From positions 1-40,185 of the forward strand of contig NZ_JACDNT010000018.1 in NCBI RefSeq assembly GCF_017656475.1: a stretch of DNA of 40,185 nt. Reading direction: 5' to 3'. The stretch is from Archaeoglobus sp. (GTDB taxonomy: Archaea > Halobacteriota > Archaeoglobi > Archaeoglobales > Archaeoglobaceae). The notes under the pieces were generated by a model. The model was not told where the DNA came from. It worked only from the letters and a program-made list of their open reading frames with translations, and ran no database searches. Positions 24,990 to 32,589 of this stretch are shown in pieces. Numbering within the stretch: the first letter of the stretch is position 1; every line of letters starts with the position of its first letter. A program made the position numbers and the translations under genes.

Positions 24990-25824
24990 TTATTGATTGT
25001 ATTCAATATCAACTATCTCAACTTTGTCATAACAAAAATCTCCCGTTTCTAGTTTCCAGACGACATTCACTTTGTTTGGGATAATAATGCCATTAAACGA
25101 CTTATATTCGACGATTTGTCCTTCCCAATCCTCGAGTGCAAATTTTCCATTTACTTCCCTATATCTCTTTGCCGTTATCTTTGTCACTTCTCCCCTCTCG
25201 TTAAAGTGGAAAATGGCTGAAGCAGTAATTCCGTTATGATTGATCGTTGCTTTTGCTGAACTGTTGTCAATAGCTTCCCAATTTATATAGTCATTCAAAA
25301 ACGCTGAAGGGAACCATGTACATTCAGCTAAAAATCTCGTAATCTCTCCATTATCGACTTCGTATCCATTTGCATTAGCAACCTTAATGAGTCCAAGCAG
25401 TTTTACCACTAAATTTCCTTTACCGTCGATTAATTCATCTTTTGCGTGTATTGACACCAATGGAGCAACTTTTACTTTTGCTATCCAGATAAACTCAACA
25501 GAATCGACATTAAAGTACTGTTCTGCCTTTATTGGCATCCACTCTTGACCTTCTTTCATCCGAAAAATATCCACCCTGTTCCAGCCTGACGGTTGTAATT
25601 TTCTCCTTGCCAATAATCTGAGTGTATTTTAAATACCTTTGAACAGGTTCGGGCAACCCCTCTAAATCTTCAGCGGTAACAATTTCTGGTATTGCCTCCC
25701 CAACATCTCCAAGAATTTCATTTGCCTCTTCTTTCGCTTTTTTGTAAACACGAAGTCTCCAATAGTAAGATGATACTACTAAAATAAGAAACATTCCTAA
25801 AATAATCAACACAATTTTTATCAT
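24990..25824 (-). pseudogene. Frameshifted DUF6920-type membrane-anchored protein
   Basis: Two overlapping reading frames form one protein of about 277 residues. The first (25824 leftward) encodes an N-terminal membrane anchor (VLIILGMFLILVVSSYYW) and a conserved GLPEPVQRYLKYTQIIG. The second carries WMPIKAEQYF, LIDGKGNLVVKLLGLIKV and AECTWFPSAFLNDY. The pattern matches the DUF6920/DUF6544 type as remembered. The join requires removal of one base in the A5 run at 25563-25567 (T5 on the coding strand), giving GGYFRMKEGQEWMPI. Either the gene is a recent pseudogene or the sequence has a homopolymer error. Function is unknown. Confidence 0.75.
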
Positions 25825-26164
25825 TTTAGTTCACCATAATTTTTCTTCGATAATTTTTTCCATTTATAACCATTTATTTGCCTCATGCTACATATCCTTC
25901 GGGACATATTTAGTTTGTGGGTGTTGGCGGGAACAAAAAACTGGGGGCAAAATCGAGCTGTATCCGCTGCATATTTACAGGTGGAGGAAAGCTCTGGCTG
26001 TAGTTTCAGGCTTGGGAATCTCTGTGGTACAAGTCTCTCTGATCATCAAGAACCATCAAAACTTCTCGAAGTCGAAAAATCATTATCTCCACTTCAAATC
26101 GAAATAAAAGCCATTCAGAAAGATCAAGCTATCTGGAACACATACCAGATTACTTTTCCGGCTC

Positions 26165-26183
26165 TCCACAGGAAACAAAGGGG
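26165..26183. repeat. Dispersed 19-bp motif, copy 2
   Basis: TCCACAGGAAACAAAGGGG is the exact reverse complement of 7994-8012. The flanking CTC before it is shared with copy 3. Confidence 0.65.
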
Positions 26184-26391
26184 TGGTAGCATAGAATTTT
26201 GTAGCTTCAAAAATGAAAGTTCTCTGAAAGCCGGCAAGGCGAATGCGGGAGACTATAAACTCACCCCTCCAAAACAGCCCGGAAAACGTTTTGTATTGAG
26301 ATATTACCCCTCTGTCCACTTACTTGCACTTTTTCACCATTTCTCATCAATAAATTCGTCGAAAAACACCTCTACCTCCCATTTCTACCTC

Positions 26392-26410
26392 TCCACAAGA
26401 AACAAAGGGG
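26392..26410. repeat. Dispersed 19-bp motif, copy 3
   Basis: TCCACAAGAAACAAAGGGG has one mismatch to copy 2 and the same orientation. It lies just upstream of the probable TATA box of the RHH/PurM-like gene. Confidence 0.6.
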
Positions 26411-26445
26411 GTAGGCTTAAGTAATTCATCTGTATTACAAGACTT

Positions 26446-27306
26446 GTGAAGTTGGTATCGTTAAGGCTCGAAAACGAGCTGGTGGAGAAGCTCGATGAGG
26501 TGGCGAGAAAAACCCTCCAGTCGAGATCCGAGATAATCAGGTCTTCAATAACCCTCTACCTTTCCCTCCTTGAAAACATAGGGTTCTACTTCAAGCCCTC
26601 TTTACCCATCAGAAACGCAGACGTTTACGAGGAGAGGAATGCTGTAAACGTTGATCTGGGAAATCTCACTTCAGTGAGTGTGCTCAGCGTATCTTATGGC
26701 GGTGTGGGGGAGCTTGAGCTGGATTTTAAGAGGGATCTGGAGTTTGTGGCGGAGGTGATGGCCAACCAGGTGGCTGTTGAAACTCTCTGCAGGTTTATCA
26801 CACCTCTGCTGGTAATGCTGAACTCAACGTGTGACTTCTTTTACACCCACAGCTTTTTCAGGGCGTTCTCCGAAGCCATCAGGAGAAAAATAAATGTCCG
26901 CACGATGCTCGCTGGCTACGAGGAGTTTTTTGAGAGCAAGCAGAGCGGCTTTGTTGCGACTGTCATCGGGCTGAGAGACATGCGCGCTCGAAACTGTCCG
27001 AGGAGAGGGGACAGAATTTACTTTTTTGGAAAAAGTGTCAACGGGCCGGATTTGTCCATGGATGACCTGCTAAGCATGAATGACGTTGAGAGACTGGTTG
27101 GGTTTGTAAAGGACGGAAAGGCCTCTGCAATTTTCCCGGTTAAGAGTGGAGGGTTGGAGGAAGTGGCAGATTTCGCAGCCGCTCTTGCCGGAGGGAAGGC
27201 CATGCTGTTCGAGAGAAGAGAAGGCTGTCCAGCTACGGCAGTTATACTAACCTCTGCCGATGACCTCAGTGATTTCGGATGCGAACATGTTGGGGAAATA
27301 CTTTAA
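26446..27306 (+). CDS. RHH DNA-binding domain fused to PurM-like domain
   Basis: A 286-residue protein starting at GTG. Residues 1-40 form a ribbon-helix-helix segment (VSLRLENELVEKLDEVARK, then SRSEIIRSSITLYL). The rest resembles an AIR-synthase/PurM-like ATP-binding fold by general pattern: RRGDRIYFFGKSVNGPDLSM, then a shortened second half ending LTSADD. This is a weak memory-based match. It may sense a nucleotide or a phosphorylated ligand and regulate DNA. It lies directly upstream of the siroheme genes with 25 bp between, so it could regulate them. Confidence 0.55.
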   Translation: MKLVSLRLENELVEKLDEVARKTLQSRSEIIRSSITLYLSLLENIGFYFKPSLPIRNADVYEERNAVNVDLGNLTSVSVLSVSYGGVGELELDFKRDLEFVAEVMANQVAVETLCRFITPLLVMLNSTCDFFYTHSFFRAFSEAIRRKINVRTMLAGYEEFFESKQSGFVATVIGLRDMRARNCPRRGDRIYFFGKSVNGPDLSMDDLLSMNDVERLVGFVKDGKASAIFPVKSGGLEEVADFAAALAGGKAMLFERREGCPATAVILTSADDLSDFGCEHVGEIL

Positions 27307-27310
27307 ATCG
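27299..27310 (+). promoter_or_regulatory. Probable TATA box of the siroheme operon
   Basis: TACTTTAAATCG overlaps the end of the RHH/PurM-like gene and is centred about 28 bases upstream of the ATG at 27332, a normal leaderless spacing. The siroheme genes could thus have their own promoter. Confidence 0.45.
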
Positions 27311-27331
27311 TAAAAGCCCTTTTGATTTTCA

Positions 27332-28024
27332 ATGAGAATTCCCCTCTACATCGAATTTTCAGGGAAAAAGGTCGCCGTCATAGGTGGTGGTGGAGTCGGC
27401 ACTCTCAGAGCTAAAAAATTTGTGGAGGTGGGTGCTGAAGTTACAGTCTTCAGCAGAGAGTTTAGCGATGAGCTCAAGTTTATGTCTGAAAGAGGGGATG
27501 TTAAGCTGGTTGAAGCTTCGGTCGATAATCTCGATTTTGAAGAAATTGCGAAGAATTTTGATCTGATTGTTGTTGCGGTAGGTAGTAAGGAGTTTAATGA
27601 TAGGATAATTGAAGCTGCGTCAAAATACAGGTCAATGGTTAATCTTGCGAACGACGCAAGGAAAACGGAGGTAGTAGTCCCGTTTGAAGGAGGGAAGGAC
27701 GGGATAAGGTTTGCCGTCACCACTGAAGGAAAGAGTGGAGTGGTTGCGAGGAAGGTGAAGGAGCTGTTCCAAAAGGCTCTTGAGGAGCAAGAAGAGCTTG
27801 TGCACTTTTTAAAGGCTATGGACTACCTCAAAGAGTATATGAAGTCCAATGAGATTCCGGTAAATTTGAGAATGAAGTTGTATCCTATTGTCAGCAGTAA
27901 TGAGGAATTTCTTGAGCTTGTCAGGGAAGGAAAAGTTGACGAGGCAAAAAAGCTTGCTGAGAAAATAGTTGAGGATTACGTTTCAGGGAGAAAAAAGGCT
28001 GAAGAAGGAGGGATTCAGTTTTGA
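27332..28024 (+). CDS. Precorrin-2 dehydrogenase (siroheme synthase, Met8/CysG N-terminal type)
   Basis: A 230-residue enzyme of the Met8p/CysG-B class. It has the NAD-binding KKVAVIGGGGVGTLRAKKF and the later DLIVVAVGSKEFN and VNLANDARKTEVVVPF. It oxidises precorrin-2 to sirohydrochlorin with NAD+, and may also insert iron to make siroheme, the cofactor of sulfite reductase and the precursor of heme in this lineage. The C-terminal part (about 145-230) is helical, as in the family. Its TGA overlaps the next gene's TTG start (TTGA), so translation is coupled to the siroheme decarboxylase. Confidence 0.9.
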   Translation: MRIPLYIEFSGKKVAVIGGGGVGTLRAKKFVEVGAEVTVFSREFSDELKFMSERGDVKLVEASVDNLDFEEIAKNFDLIVVAVGSKEFNDRIIEAASKYRSMVNLANDARKTEVVVPFEGGKDGIRFAVTTEGKSGVVARKVKELFQKALEEQEELVHFLKAMDYLKEYMKSNEIPVNLRMKLYPIVSSNEEFLELVREGKVDEAKKLAEKIVEDYVSGRKKAEEGGIQF

Positions 28025-28959
28025 AGCTTGACATTGAGCTTTTAATGGCTTTACAGTATAACCTTCCTCTCACAACCACACCTCTCGTTGACCTGGCAGA
28101 GCAGTTGGGGAGGAATTCGGAAGAGGTAATCAGGCAGATTAGAGAGTACATTGAGAATGGAGTTGTGAAGAGGTACGGGCTGAATCTGAACTACAGGGCG
28201 TTTTCGAATTACACGAGAGCAGCTCTGGTTGGGTTCAGGACTGATGATGTTGATGGTGTGGCGAGAAAGGTAAATGCGTACGACGAGTTCAGGGTGAAGC
28301 ACAACTTTTTGAGGGAGGCTTACTACAACGTCTGGTTTACGGTGAAGGGCAGGGATCTGGACGAAATCAGTGATATAGTTGGAAAAATTGCCGAGGAGTG
28401 CGGCGTTGATGATTACGTCGTGCTGCCAACGAAGAGAGTTTACAAGATGGATGTGAAGTATGATCTTATCAAGGGAGTTTCGTGGAGTAACAGGGGCTTG
28501 GAGCCAGAAAGCGCTCCGCTTGTGAGAGAATTGGGCTTTGAAGAAGATTTTGTGAGGTCTCTGGAGTCTCTGGATATTGTTGAAAGACCGTTTGCAATGT
28601 TCGACTACTCGGAAGAGGAGGTTGTTGATATCATACAAGAGCTAATGAAAAAGGGAGTGGGAAGGGACTTCAGTGGTGTGCTGAGAGAGAGGAAGATTGG
28701 GTTCAAGGAGAACGGTATGACGGTCTTGAAACTCTCCGACAGGCCAGAAAAGGTGGCGATGCAACTCCTGAAGGATTTTCCCCAGATAACTCACCTCATT
28801 GAGAGAATTGTTAACGAGAAGTGGAACTACCCGATTTACTTTATGGTTCACGCTGTAAAGAGGGAGCCAATTGAGGAGATAAGACAGCGGGTTCTTCGGG
28901 TTGAGGGAGTGGAGGAGGCAGAGACGATTTACAGCAGGGCAAATCTGAGGGAAACATGA
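28021..28959 (+). CDS. Siroheme decarboxylase, two AsnC-like halves (AhbA-AhbB type)
   Basis: A 312-residue protein of two AhbA/AhbB (NirD/L-type) units, each with an AsnC-like wing and helix. The first half reads VDLAEQLGRNSEEVIRQIRE and GVVKRYGLNLNYRAF. The second half has SGVLRERKIGFKENGMTVLK, the family's conserved block. Siroheme decarboxylase removes two acetate carboxyl groups to give 12,18-didecarboxysiroheme, the first step of the archaeal heme route. In many organisms AhbA and AhbB are separate, while denitrifier NirDL is fused. The start is a TTG that overlaps the upstream stop. The gene ends overlapping the next ATG (ATGA). Confidence 0.85.
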   Translation: MKLDIELLMALQYNLPLTTTPLVDLAEQLGRNSEEVIRQIREYIENGVVKRYGLNLNYRAFSNYTRAALVGFRTDDVDGVARKVNAYDEFRVKHNFLREAYYNVWFTVKGRDLDEISDIVGKIAEECGVDDYVVLPTKRVYKMDVKYDLIKGVSWSNRGLEPESAPLVRELGFEEDFVRSLESLDIVERPFAMFDYSEEEVVDIIQELMKKGVGRDFSGVLRERKIGFKENGMTVLKLSDRPEKVAMQLLKDFPQITHLIERIVNEKWNYPIYFMVHAVKREPIEEIRQRVLRVEGVEEAETIYSRANLRET

Positions 28960-29870
28960 AAAAGTGCTCTAAATGTGGTAGAAGGGCAGTAATATTTCAG
29001 AGACACTCAAACAGGCATCTCTGCAAGAGGCACTTTATCGAGGACTTTGAGAGGAGAGTCAAGCTTGCAGTCAAGAAGTACAATATGATTCAGAAGGGAG
29101 ACAAAATCGCTATTGCCTTGAGCGGTGGTAAGGACAGCGTGACACTTGCCTTCGTTCTAAATAAGCTCTACGGCTTCAGGAGCGACCTCGAATTCTTCGC
29201 AATAACCGTGGATGAAGGAATTGCGGGCTACCGTCCCCCGACTGTAGAGATTGCCAGAAAGGTTACCGAACAGATTGGCATGGAGCATGTGGTCGTATCT
29301 TTTGAGGAGAACTTCGGCATGACGCTGGACGAGATGGTCAAAAGAGGAGACAAGAAGCCGTGCACTTACTGCGGAGTTTTCAGGAAGTATTTGCTAAACC
29401 GAACCGCGAGGGAAATGGGGGCGACAAAGCTCGCAACCGGCCACAACCTCGACGATGAAACTCAGACAATTCTGCTTAACTTCCTCAATGCAGATATGGA
29501 AAGAATGGCGAGGTTGGTGCCGCAGAGGGTTCAGGAAGGGCTGGTAATGCGAATTAAGCCCTTTAGGTACGTTTACGAGAAGGAAGTGGTCGTTTACGGA
29601 ATGCTTCACGAACTGCCAATGGACTTCGATGAATGTCCCTACAGTCACTTTCCCGTCAGGGCAGCAGTTAGAGACTTTCTATACGATTTTGAGAACAAGT
29701 ATCCCGGAAGAAAGTTCTCCGTTATGAGCAGCTTTGAAAAGCTGATTCCCTGCCTGAGGGAAATGTATCCTCAAATTGAGTTAAACAGGTGCGAAAAATG
29801 TGGCGAACCTACACCTCGTAGAATATGTCAGGCGTGCAAGCTTCTTGAGGAGCTTCGTGGTTCGGAGTGA
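28956..29870 (+). CDS. tRNA 2-thiolation enzyme, TtuA/NCS6 family
   Basis: A 304-residue PP-loop ATPase of the TtuA/Ncs6/CTU1 type, which installs 2-thiouridine in tRNA using a ubiquitin-like or inorganic sulfur donor. It has an N-terminal zinc finger (CSKCG...LCKRHF), the PP-loop SGGKDSVTLAF, the cluster-binding PCTYCGVFRK and GHNLDDETQTILLNF, and a C-terminal CEKCGEPTPRRICQAC finger. It overlaps the upstream decarboxylase by four bases (ATGA) but has no functional connection to heme that I know of. Confidence 0.9.
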   Translation: MKKCSKCGRRAVIFQRHSNRHLCKRHFIEDFERRVKLAVKKYNMIQKGDKIAIALSGGKDSVTLAFVLNKLYGFRSDLEFFAITVDEGIAGYRPPTVEIARKVTEQIGMEHVVVSFEENFGMTLDEMVKRGDKKPCTYCGVFRKYLLNRTAREMGATKLATGHNLDDETQTILLNFLNADMERMARLVPQRVQEGLVMRIKPFRYVYEKEVVVYGMLHELPMDFDECPYSHFPVRAAVRDFLYDFENKYPGRKFSVMSSFEKLIPCLREMYPQIELNRCEKCGEPTPRRICQACKLLEELRGSE

Positions 29871-29917
29871 GGATATTTGTCACCGCATTTTCTAAGATAG
29901 ATTTAACACAAAAACCG

Positions 29918-30592
29918 TTATCCGAAGTACTCCTGCTCTATTTCTTCCATATCCTCAATGCTTCCTTCTCTGACAATCTGACCGCTCGCAAGGATGTAGA
30001 ACCTGTCTGCGACATCGAAGGCCATCTGGGTGTTCTGCTCCACGAGGAGTATCGAAATCCCCAGCTCGTCCTTGATCGTTTCTATCCTTTCTGCAATGCT
30101 TTCCACGACAATGGGAGCGAGGCCCATTGAGGGCTCATCCAGAAGCAGAAGCTTCGGCTCAAGCATGAGGGCTCTGGCAATCGCTATCATCTGCTGCTCT
30201 CCCCCGCTCAGGTTCTTTGCCTTCTCTTTTCTCTTCTCTCTCAGATTGGGGAAGAGCGAGTAAAGGAAGTCGAGTTTGTCAGGGCTTCCGGCAATAAGGA
30301 GGTTATCCTCAACACTCATTTCCGGAAAAAGTCTCCTGCCTTCTGGGCTTATCGCGATGCCGAGCCTTATCCTCTCGTGGGGTTTGAGGGAGGTGATATC
30401 TTTCCCGCCAAAAACAATTCTTCCCTCAACCTTAACAAACCCGCAAATTGAGTTTAGGAGTGTCGTCTTTCCTGCACCATTAGGACCGAGAACTGCAACA
30501 GCCTCTCCCTCGCTAACAGCTATGCTCACATTTCTCAGAACCTGAGCTTTTCCGTAAAAGGCGTTTAAGCTGTGAACTTCAAGCAACGGCAT
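29918..30592 (-). CDS. livF: Branched-chain amino acid ABC transporter ATP-binding protein LivF
   Basis: A 224-residue ABC ATPase. Walker A is GPNGAGKTTLLNS, the signature is NLSGGEQQMIAIARALM, Walker B is LLLLDEPSMGLAP and the switch His follows in LLVEQNTQ, as in LivF. It powers uptake of leucine, isoleucine and valine, or a related substrate. The start MPLLEVHSLNAFYG at 30592 is preferred over 30616, because family resemblance begins there and AAAAGGT precedes it. It overlaps the livG stop by 14 bases, so LivG and LivF are coupled. Confidence 0.93.
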   Translation of the reverse strand: MPLLEVHSLNAFYGKAQVLRNVSIAVSEGEAVAVLGPNGAGKTTLLNSICGFVKVEGRIVFGGKDITSLKPHERIRLGIAISPEGRRLFPEMSVEDNLLIAGSPDKLDFLYSLFPNLREKRKEKAKNLSGGEQQMIAIARALMLEPKLLLLDEPSMGLAPIVVESIAERIETIKDELGISILLVEQNTQMAFDVADRFYILASGQIVREGSIEDMEEIEQEYFG

Positions 30593-31262
30593 ACCTTTTC
30601 CCGAGATAGGCCTCAACTACTGTCTTCTCCTTGACAACCTCTTCAGGATGCCCCTCAAAAATTATTCTGCCTGAGTTAAGCACCACAACTTTATCCGCAA
30701 CGTTGAACAGGTCCTTTAACCTGTGCTCTATTATCGCTATCGACTGCCCGTTGTGGTTTATTGTTTCAATAATCCCTGCAAGCTCCCTCGCCTCTTTCAG
30801 GCTCAAGCCTGAGAAGGGCTCGTCTAACAGAAGCAGTTTTGGATTTGGAGCCAGAGCTAAGGCGATGCTCAGCTTCCTCAGCTCTCCGTAAGATAGATTT
30901 GCCGCGATTTCGTGCCTTTTCTCCCACAGACCGAAGTCTCTGAGATATTCCAAGCTGTCCGAAACTGTAAGCATGTTCTGTTCGACCGTCATGTTGCTGA
31001 AAACCCTCACAATCTGGAATGTCCTTACTATACCCATCTTCGCAAGCTGGCTCGGTTTCAATCCAGTTATTTCCTTGTTTCTGAACCTTATCTCTCCGTT
31101 GTCCGGCTTCAAAAAGCCTGTAATGATGTTAAAAAGCGTGGTCTTTCCTGCACCGTTGGGGCCTATTATGCCCACCCTCTCGCTCTTGTTAATCTCAAGG
31201 TTCACACCCTCAAGCACTCTGCACTCTCCGAACTTCTTATGCACATTTCTGACTTTTAGCAT
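30579..31262 (-). CDS. livG: Branched-chain amino acid ABC transporter ATP-binding protein LivG
   Basis: A 227-residue ABC ATPase with GPNGAGKTTLFNIITGFLKP (Walker A), the LivG-type KMGIVRTFQIVRVFSNMTVEQN, signature NLSYGELRKLSIALAL, and Walker B LLLLDEPFSGLS. The signature is SYGE instead of SGGQ, as is common in LivG proteins. The ATG at 31262 is chosen. A longer frame from 31307 is rejected because it runs through the TATA box of the divergent livK gene. Transcribed leftward from a promoter shared with livKHM. Confidence 0.93.
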   Translation of the reverse strand: MLKVRNVHKKFGECRVLEGVNLEINKSERVGIIGPNGAGKTTLFNIITGFLKPDNGEIRFRNKEITGLKPSQLAKMGIVRTFQIVRVFSNMTVEQNMLTVSDSLEYLRDFGLWEKRHEIAANLSYGELRKLSIALALAPNPKLLLLDEPFSGLSLKEARELAGIIETINHNGQSIAIIEHRLKDLFNVADKVVVLNSGRIIFEGHPEEVVKEKTVVEAYLGKRYAVA

Positions 31263-31280
31263 AGTGTATTGCCTTACGGC

Positions 31281-31298
31281 AAGGTTTAAATACTTTGC
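31281..31298. promoter_or_regulatory. Shared near-symmetrical TATA box for livGF and livKHM
   Basis: GTTTAAATAC (31284-31293) reads as TATA in both directions (TTTAAATA / TATTTAAA). It is centred about 26 bases from the livG start and 27 bases from the livK start, both at leaderless spacing. No second TATA-like box is evident in the 52-bp gap. Sequence beyond it toward livK (GCAAAG on the minus strand) could be a BRE for the leftward direction. Confidence 0.6.
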
Positions 31299-31314
31299 TT
31301 TGCCCATTCAAACC

Positions 31315-32574
31315 ATGAGATATGCTAAAGCTGTGCTAACAGTCCTTATACTGCTCGCTGCTATCACAGCACTATGTGCACAGCCGGAAAAGGCTGAGAG
31401 GGAAAAGGTCGTCATAGGAGTTATTGGGCCAATGGCTTTGCCGGAAGGGCAGGCTGAAGAGAAGGCTGTAAAACTTGCTGTTGAGGAGATAAACGCGCAG
31501 GGAGGGATACTTGGCCACAAGGTAGAGGTTGTAGTGGGTGACACGAAACTTGACTCCAACACAGCAACTTCTGAGTTCAGGAGACTTGCGACGGTTGAGA
31601 ACGCTGATGTGATAATCGGAGGCTTTTCGAGCGGTGTTATGACGGCGATGATGGAGACAATGGCCGAGACCAAAACCCTATTCCTGTCTGACGCGTCCTC
31701 TCCGGCTCATGCCCAGAAGGTGGAGCAGAACTACGAGAAGTACAAGTACTGGTTCAGAGTCTCGCAAAACAACGGCTCAACATTCGCCCTCGACCTTGCC
31801 GACATGGTGAAGTTTTTGAGGGACAGCGGATACGAGGTAAAGAAGGTTTACGTTATCAGAGACGAGCACGTCTGGACCGATCCAGTCATGGAAGCCCTGA
31901 AACCGCTGCTTGAGGAGATGGGTGTGGAGATTGTCAAGGACGTCAAGATTCCGCGAGGTTACTCTGAATACGAGCAGCTAATCCTTGAAGCTGAAAACCT
32001 GAATGCAGACCTCATAATGCCCATTCTGGCGATTTCGGGAACCGGAGATATCCTCGTAAAGCAGTGGGCAACATTAAAGCCAGACCTGCTGCTTGCAGGA
32101 CACGACCTCTCTGCCATTGACGCGGAACTTTACGAGAAAACGAATGGAATGGCCAACTACGAGATTTTCCTCGCTGATGGAGGGGCTCTCGTGACGGCAC
32201 CACCAACTGAGAAGTGCAGGGAGTTTGTCGAGGCTTACAAGGCAAAGTACGGCCATTATCCGGAATCTCACCAGGCGTACGGTGCCTACGATGCCGTTTA
32301 CCTTTACAAAATGGTGGTTGAAATGGCCGCTGAGAATGGCGAGAAGGATCCATTTGACCCAGATATCCTCGTGAAGTACCTTGTGAGATTCAACGCCTCT
32401 AATCCAGTGCAGCTCACGAGAACGATAGCGTTCTACGACAACCACGACCTGATGTGGGGTGACGAGTACGTCAGAAACTGGATTTCGCAGTGGCAGGATG
32501 GGAAGCAGTACATAATCTACCCACCATCGGTGGCTAACGGAGAACTCAAGCTACCACCTTGGATTCAGAAGTAG
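31315..32574 (+). CDS. livK: Branched-chain amino acid ABC transporter substrate-binding protein LivK
   Basis: A 419-residue type I periplasmic binding protein. The N-terminus is a signal-like hydrophobic segment (AVLTVLILLAAITALCAQ) that may be cleaved or lipid-modified at C21, although the -1 to -3 residues are not a typical lipobox. The mature part starts EKVVIGVIGPMALPEGQ, then has the binding-domain pattern VEEINAQGGILGHKVEVVVGD. It probably binds leucine, isoleucine, valine or another amino acid outside the membrane. The start at 31315 follows the shared TATA by 27 bases; the longer frame upstream is an antisense read of livG. Confidence 0.92.
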   Translation: MRYAKAVLTVLILLAAITALCAQPEKAEREKVVIGVIGPMALPEGQAEEKAVKLAVEEINAQGGILGHKVEVVVGDTKLDSNTATSEFRRLATVENADVIIGGFSSGVMTAMMETMAETKTLFLSDASSPAHAQKVEQNYEKYKYWFRVSQNNGSTFALDLADMVKFLRDSGYEVKKVYVIRDEHVWTDPVMEALKPLLEEMGVEIVKDVKIPRGYSEYEQLILEAENLNADLIMPILAISGTGDILVKQWATLKPDLLLAGHDLSAIDAELYEKTNGMANYEIFLADGGALVTAPPTEKCREFVEAYKAKYGHYPESHQAYGAYDAVYLYKMVVEMAAENGEKDPFDPDILVKYLVRFNASNPVQLTRTIAFYDNHDLMWGDEYVRNWISQWQDGKQYIIYPPSVANGELKLPPWIQK

Positions 32575-32589
32575 CAGGGCTGAGGAGGT

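Larger units (their letters stand above)
25825..26445. other. 621-bp intergenic region with repeats
   Basis: No gene is accepted here. A 179-residue plus-strand frame (25885-26424) has no recognisable family and a mixed composition. A 78-residue frame lies opposite it. The region holds two copies of a 19-bp motif and a TATA-like GGCTTAAGTAA (26413-26423) at the right spacing for the following GTG. It may contain decayed DNA. Confidence 0.45.

Noticed and set aside
26165-26410. A CRISPR array suggested by the repeated 19-bp motif
   Set aside because: Only two direct copies 227 bp apart, with no regular spacing, no array and no cas genes.
25885-26424. A 179-residue open frame on the plus strand
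   Set aside because: It has no recognisable family, no ribosome-binding site or promoter at the right place, contains the repeated 19-bp motifs and has an unusual composition. It looks like translated non-coding DNA.
30973-31314. N-terminal extension of livK across the livG promoter
   Set aside because: It is antisense to livG and contains the shared TATA box; the signal peptide start at 31315 fits much better.
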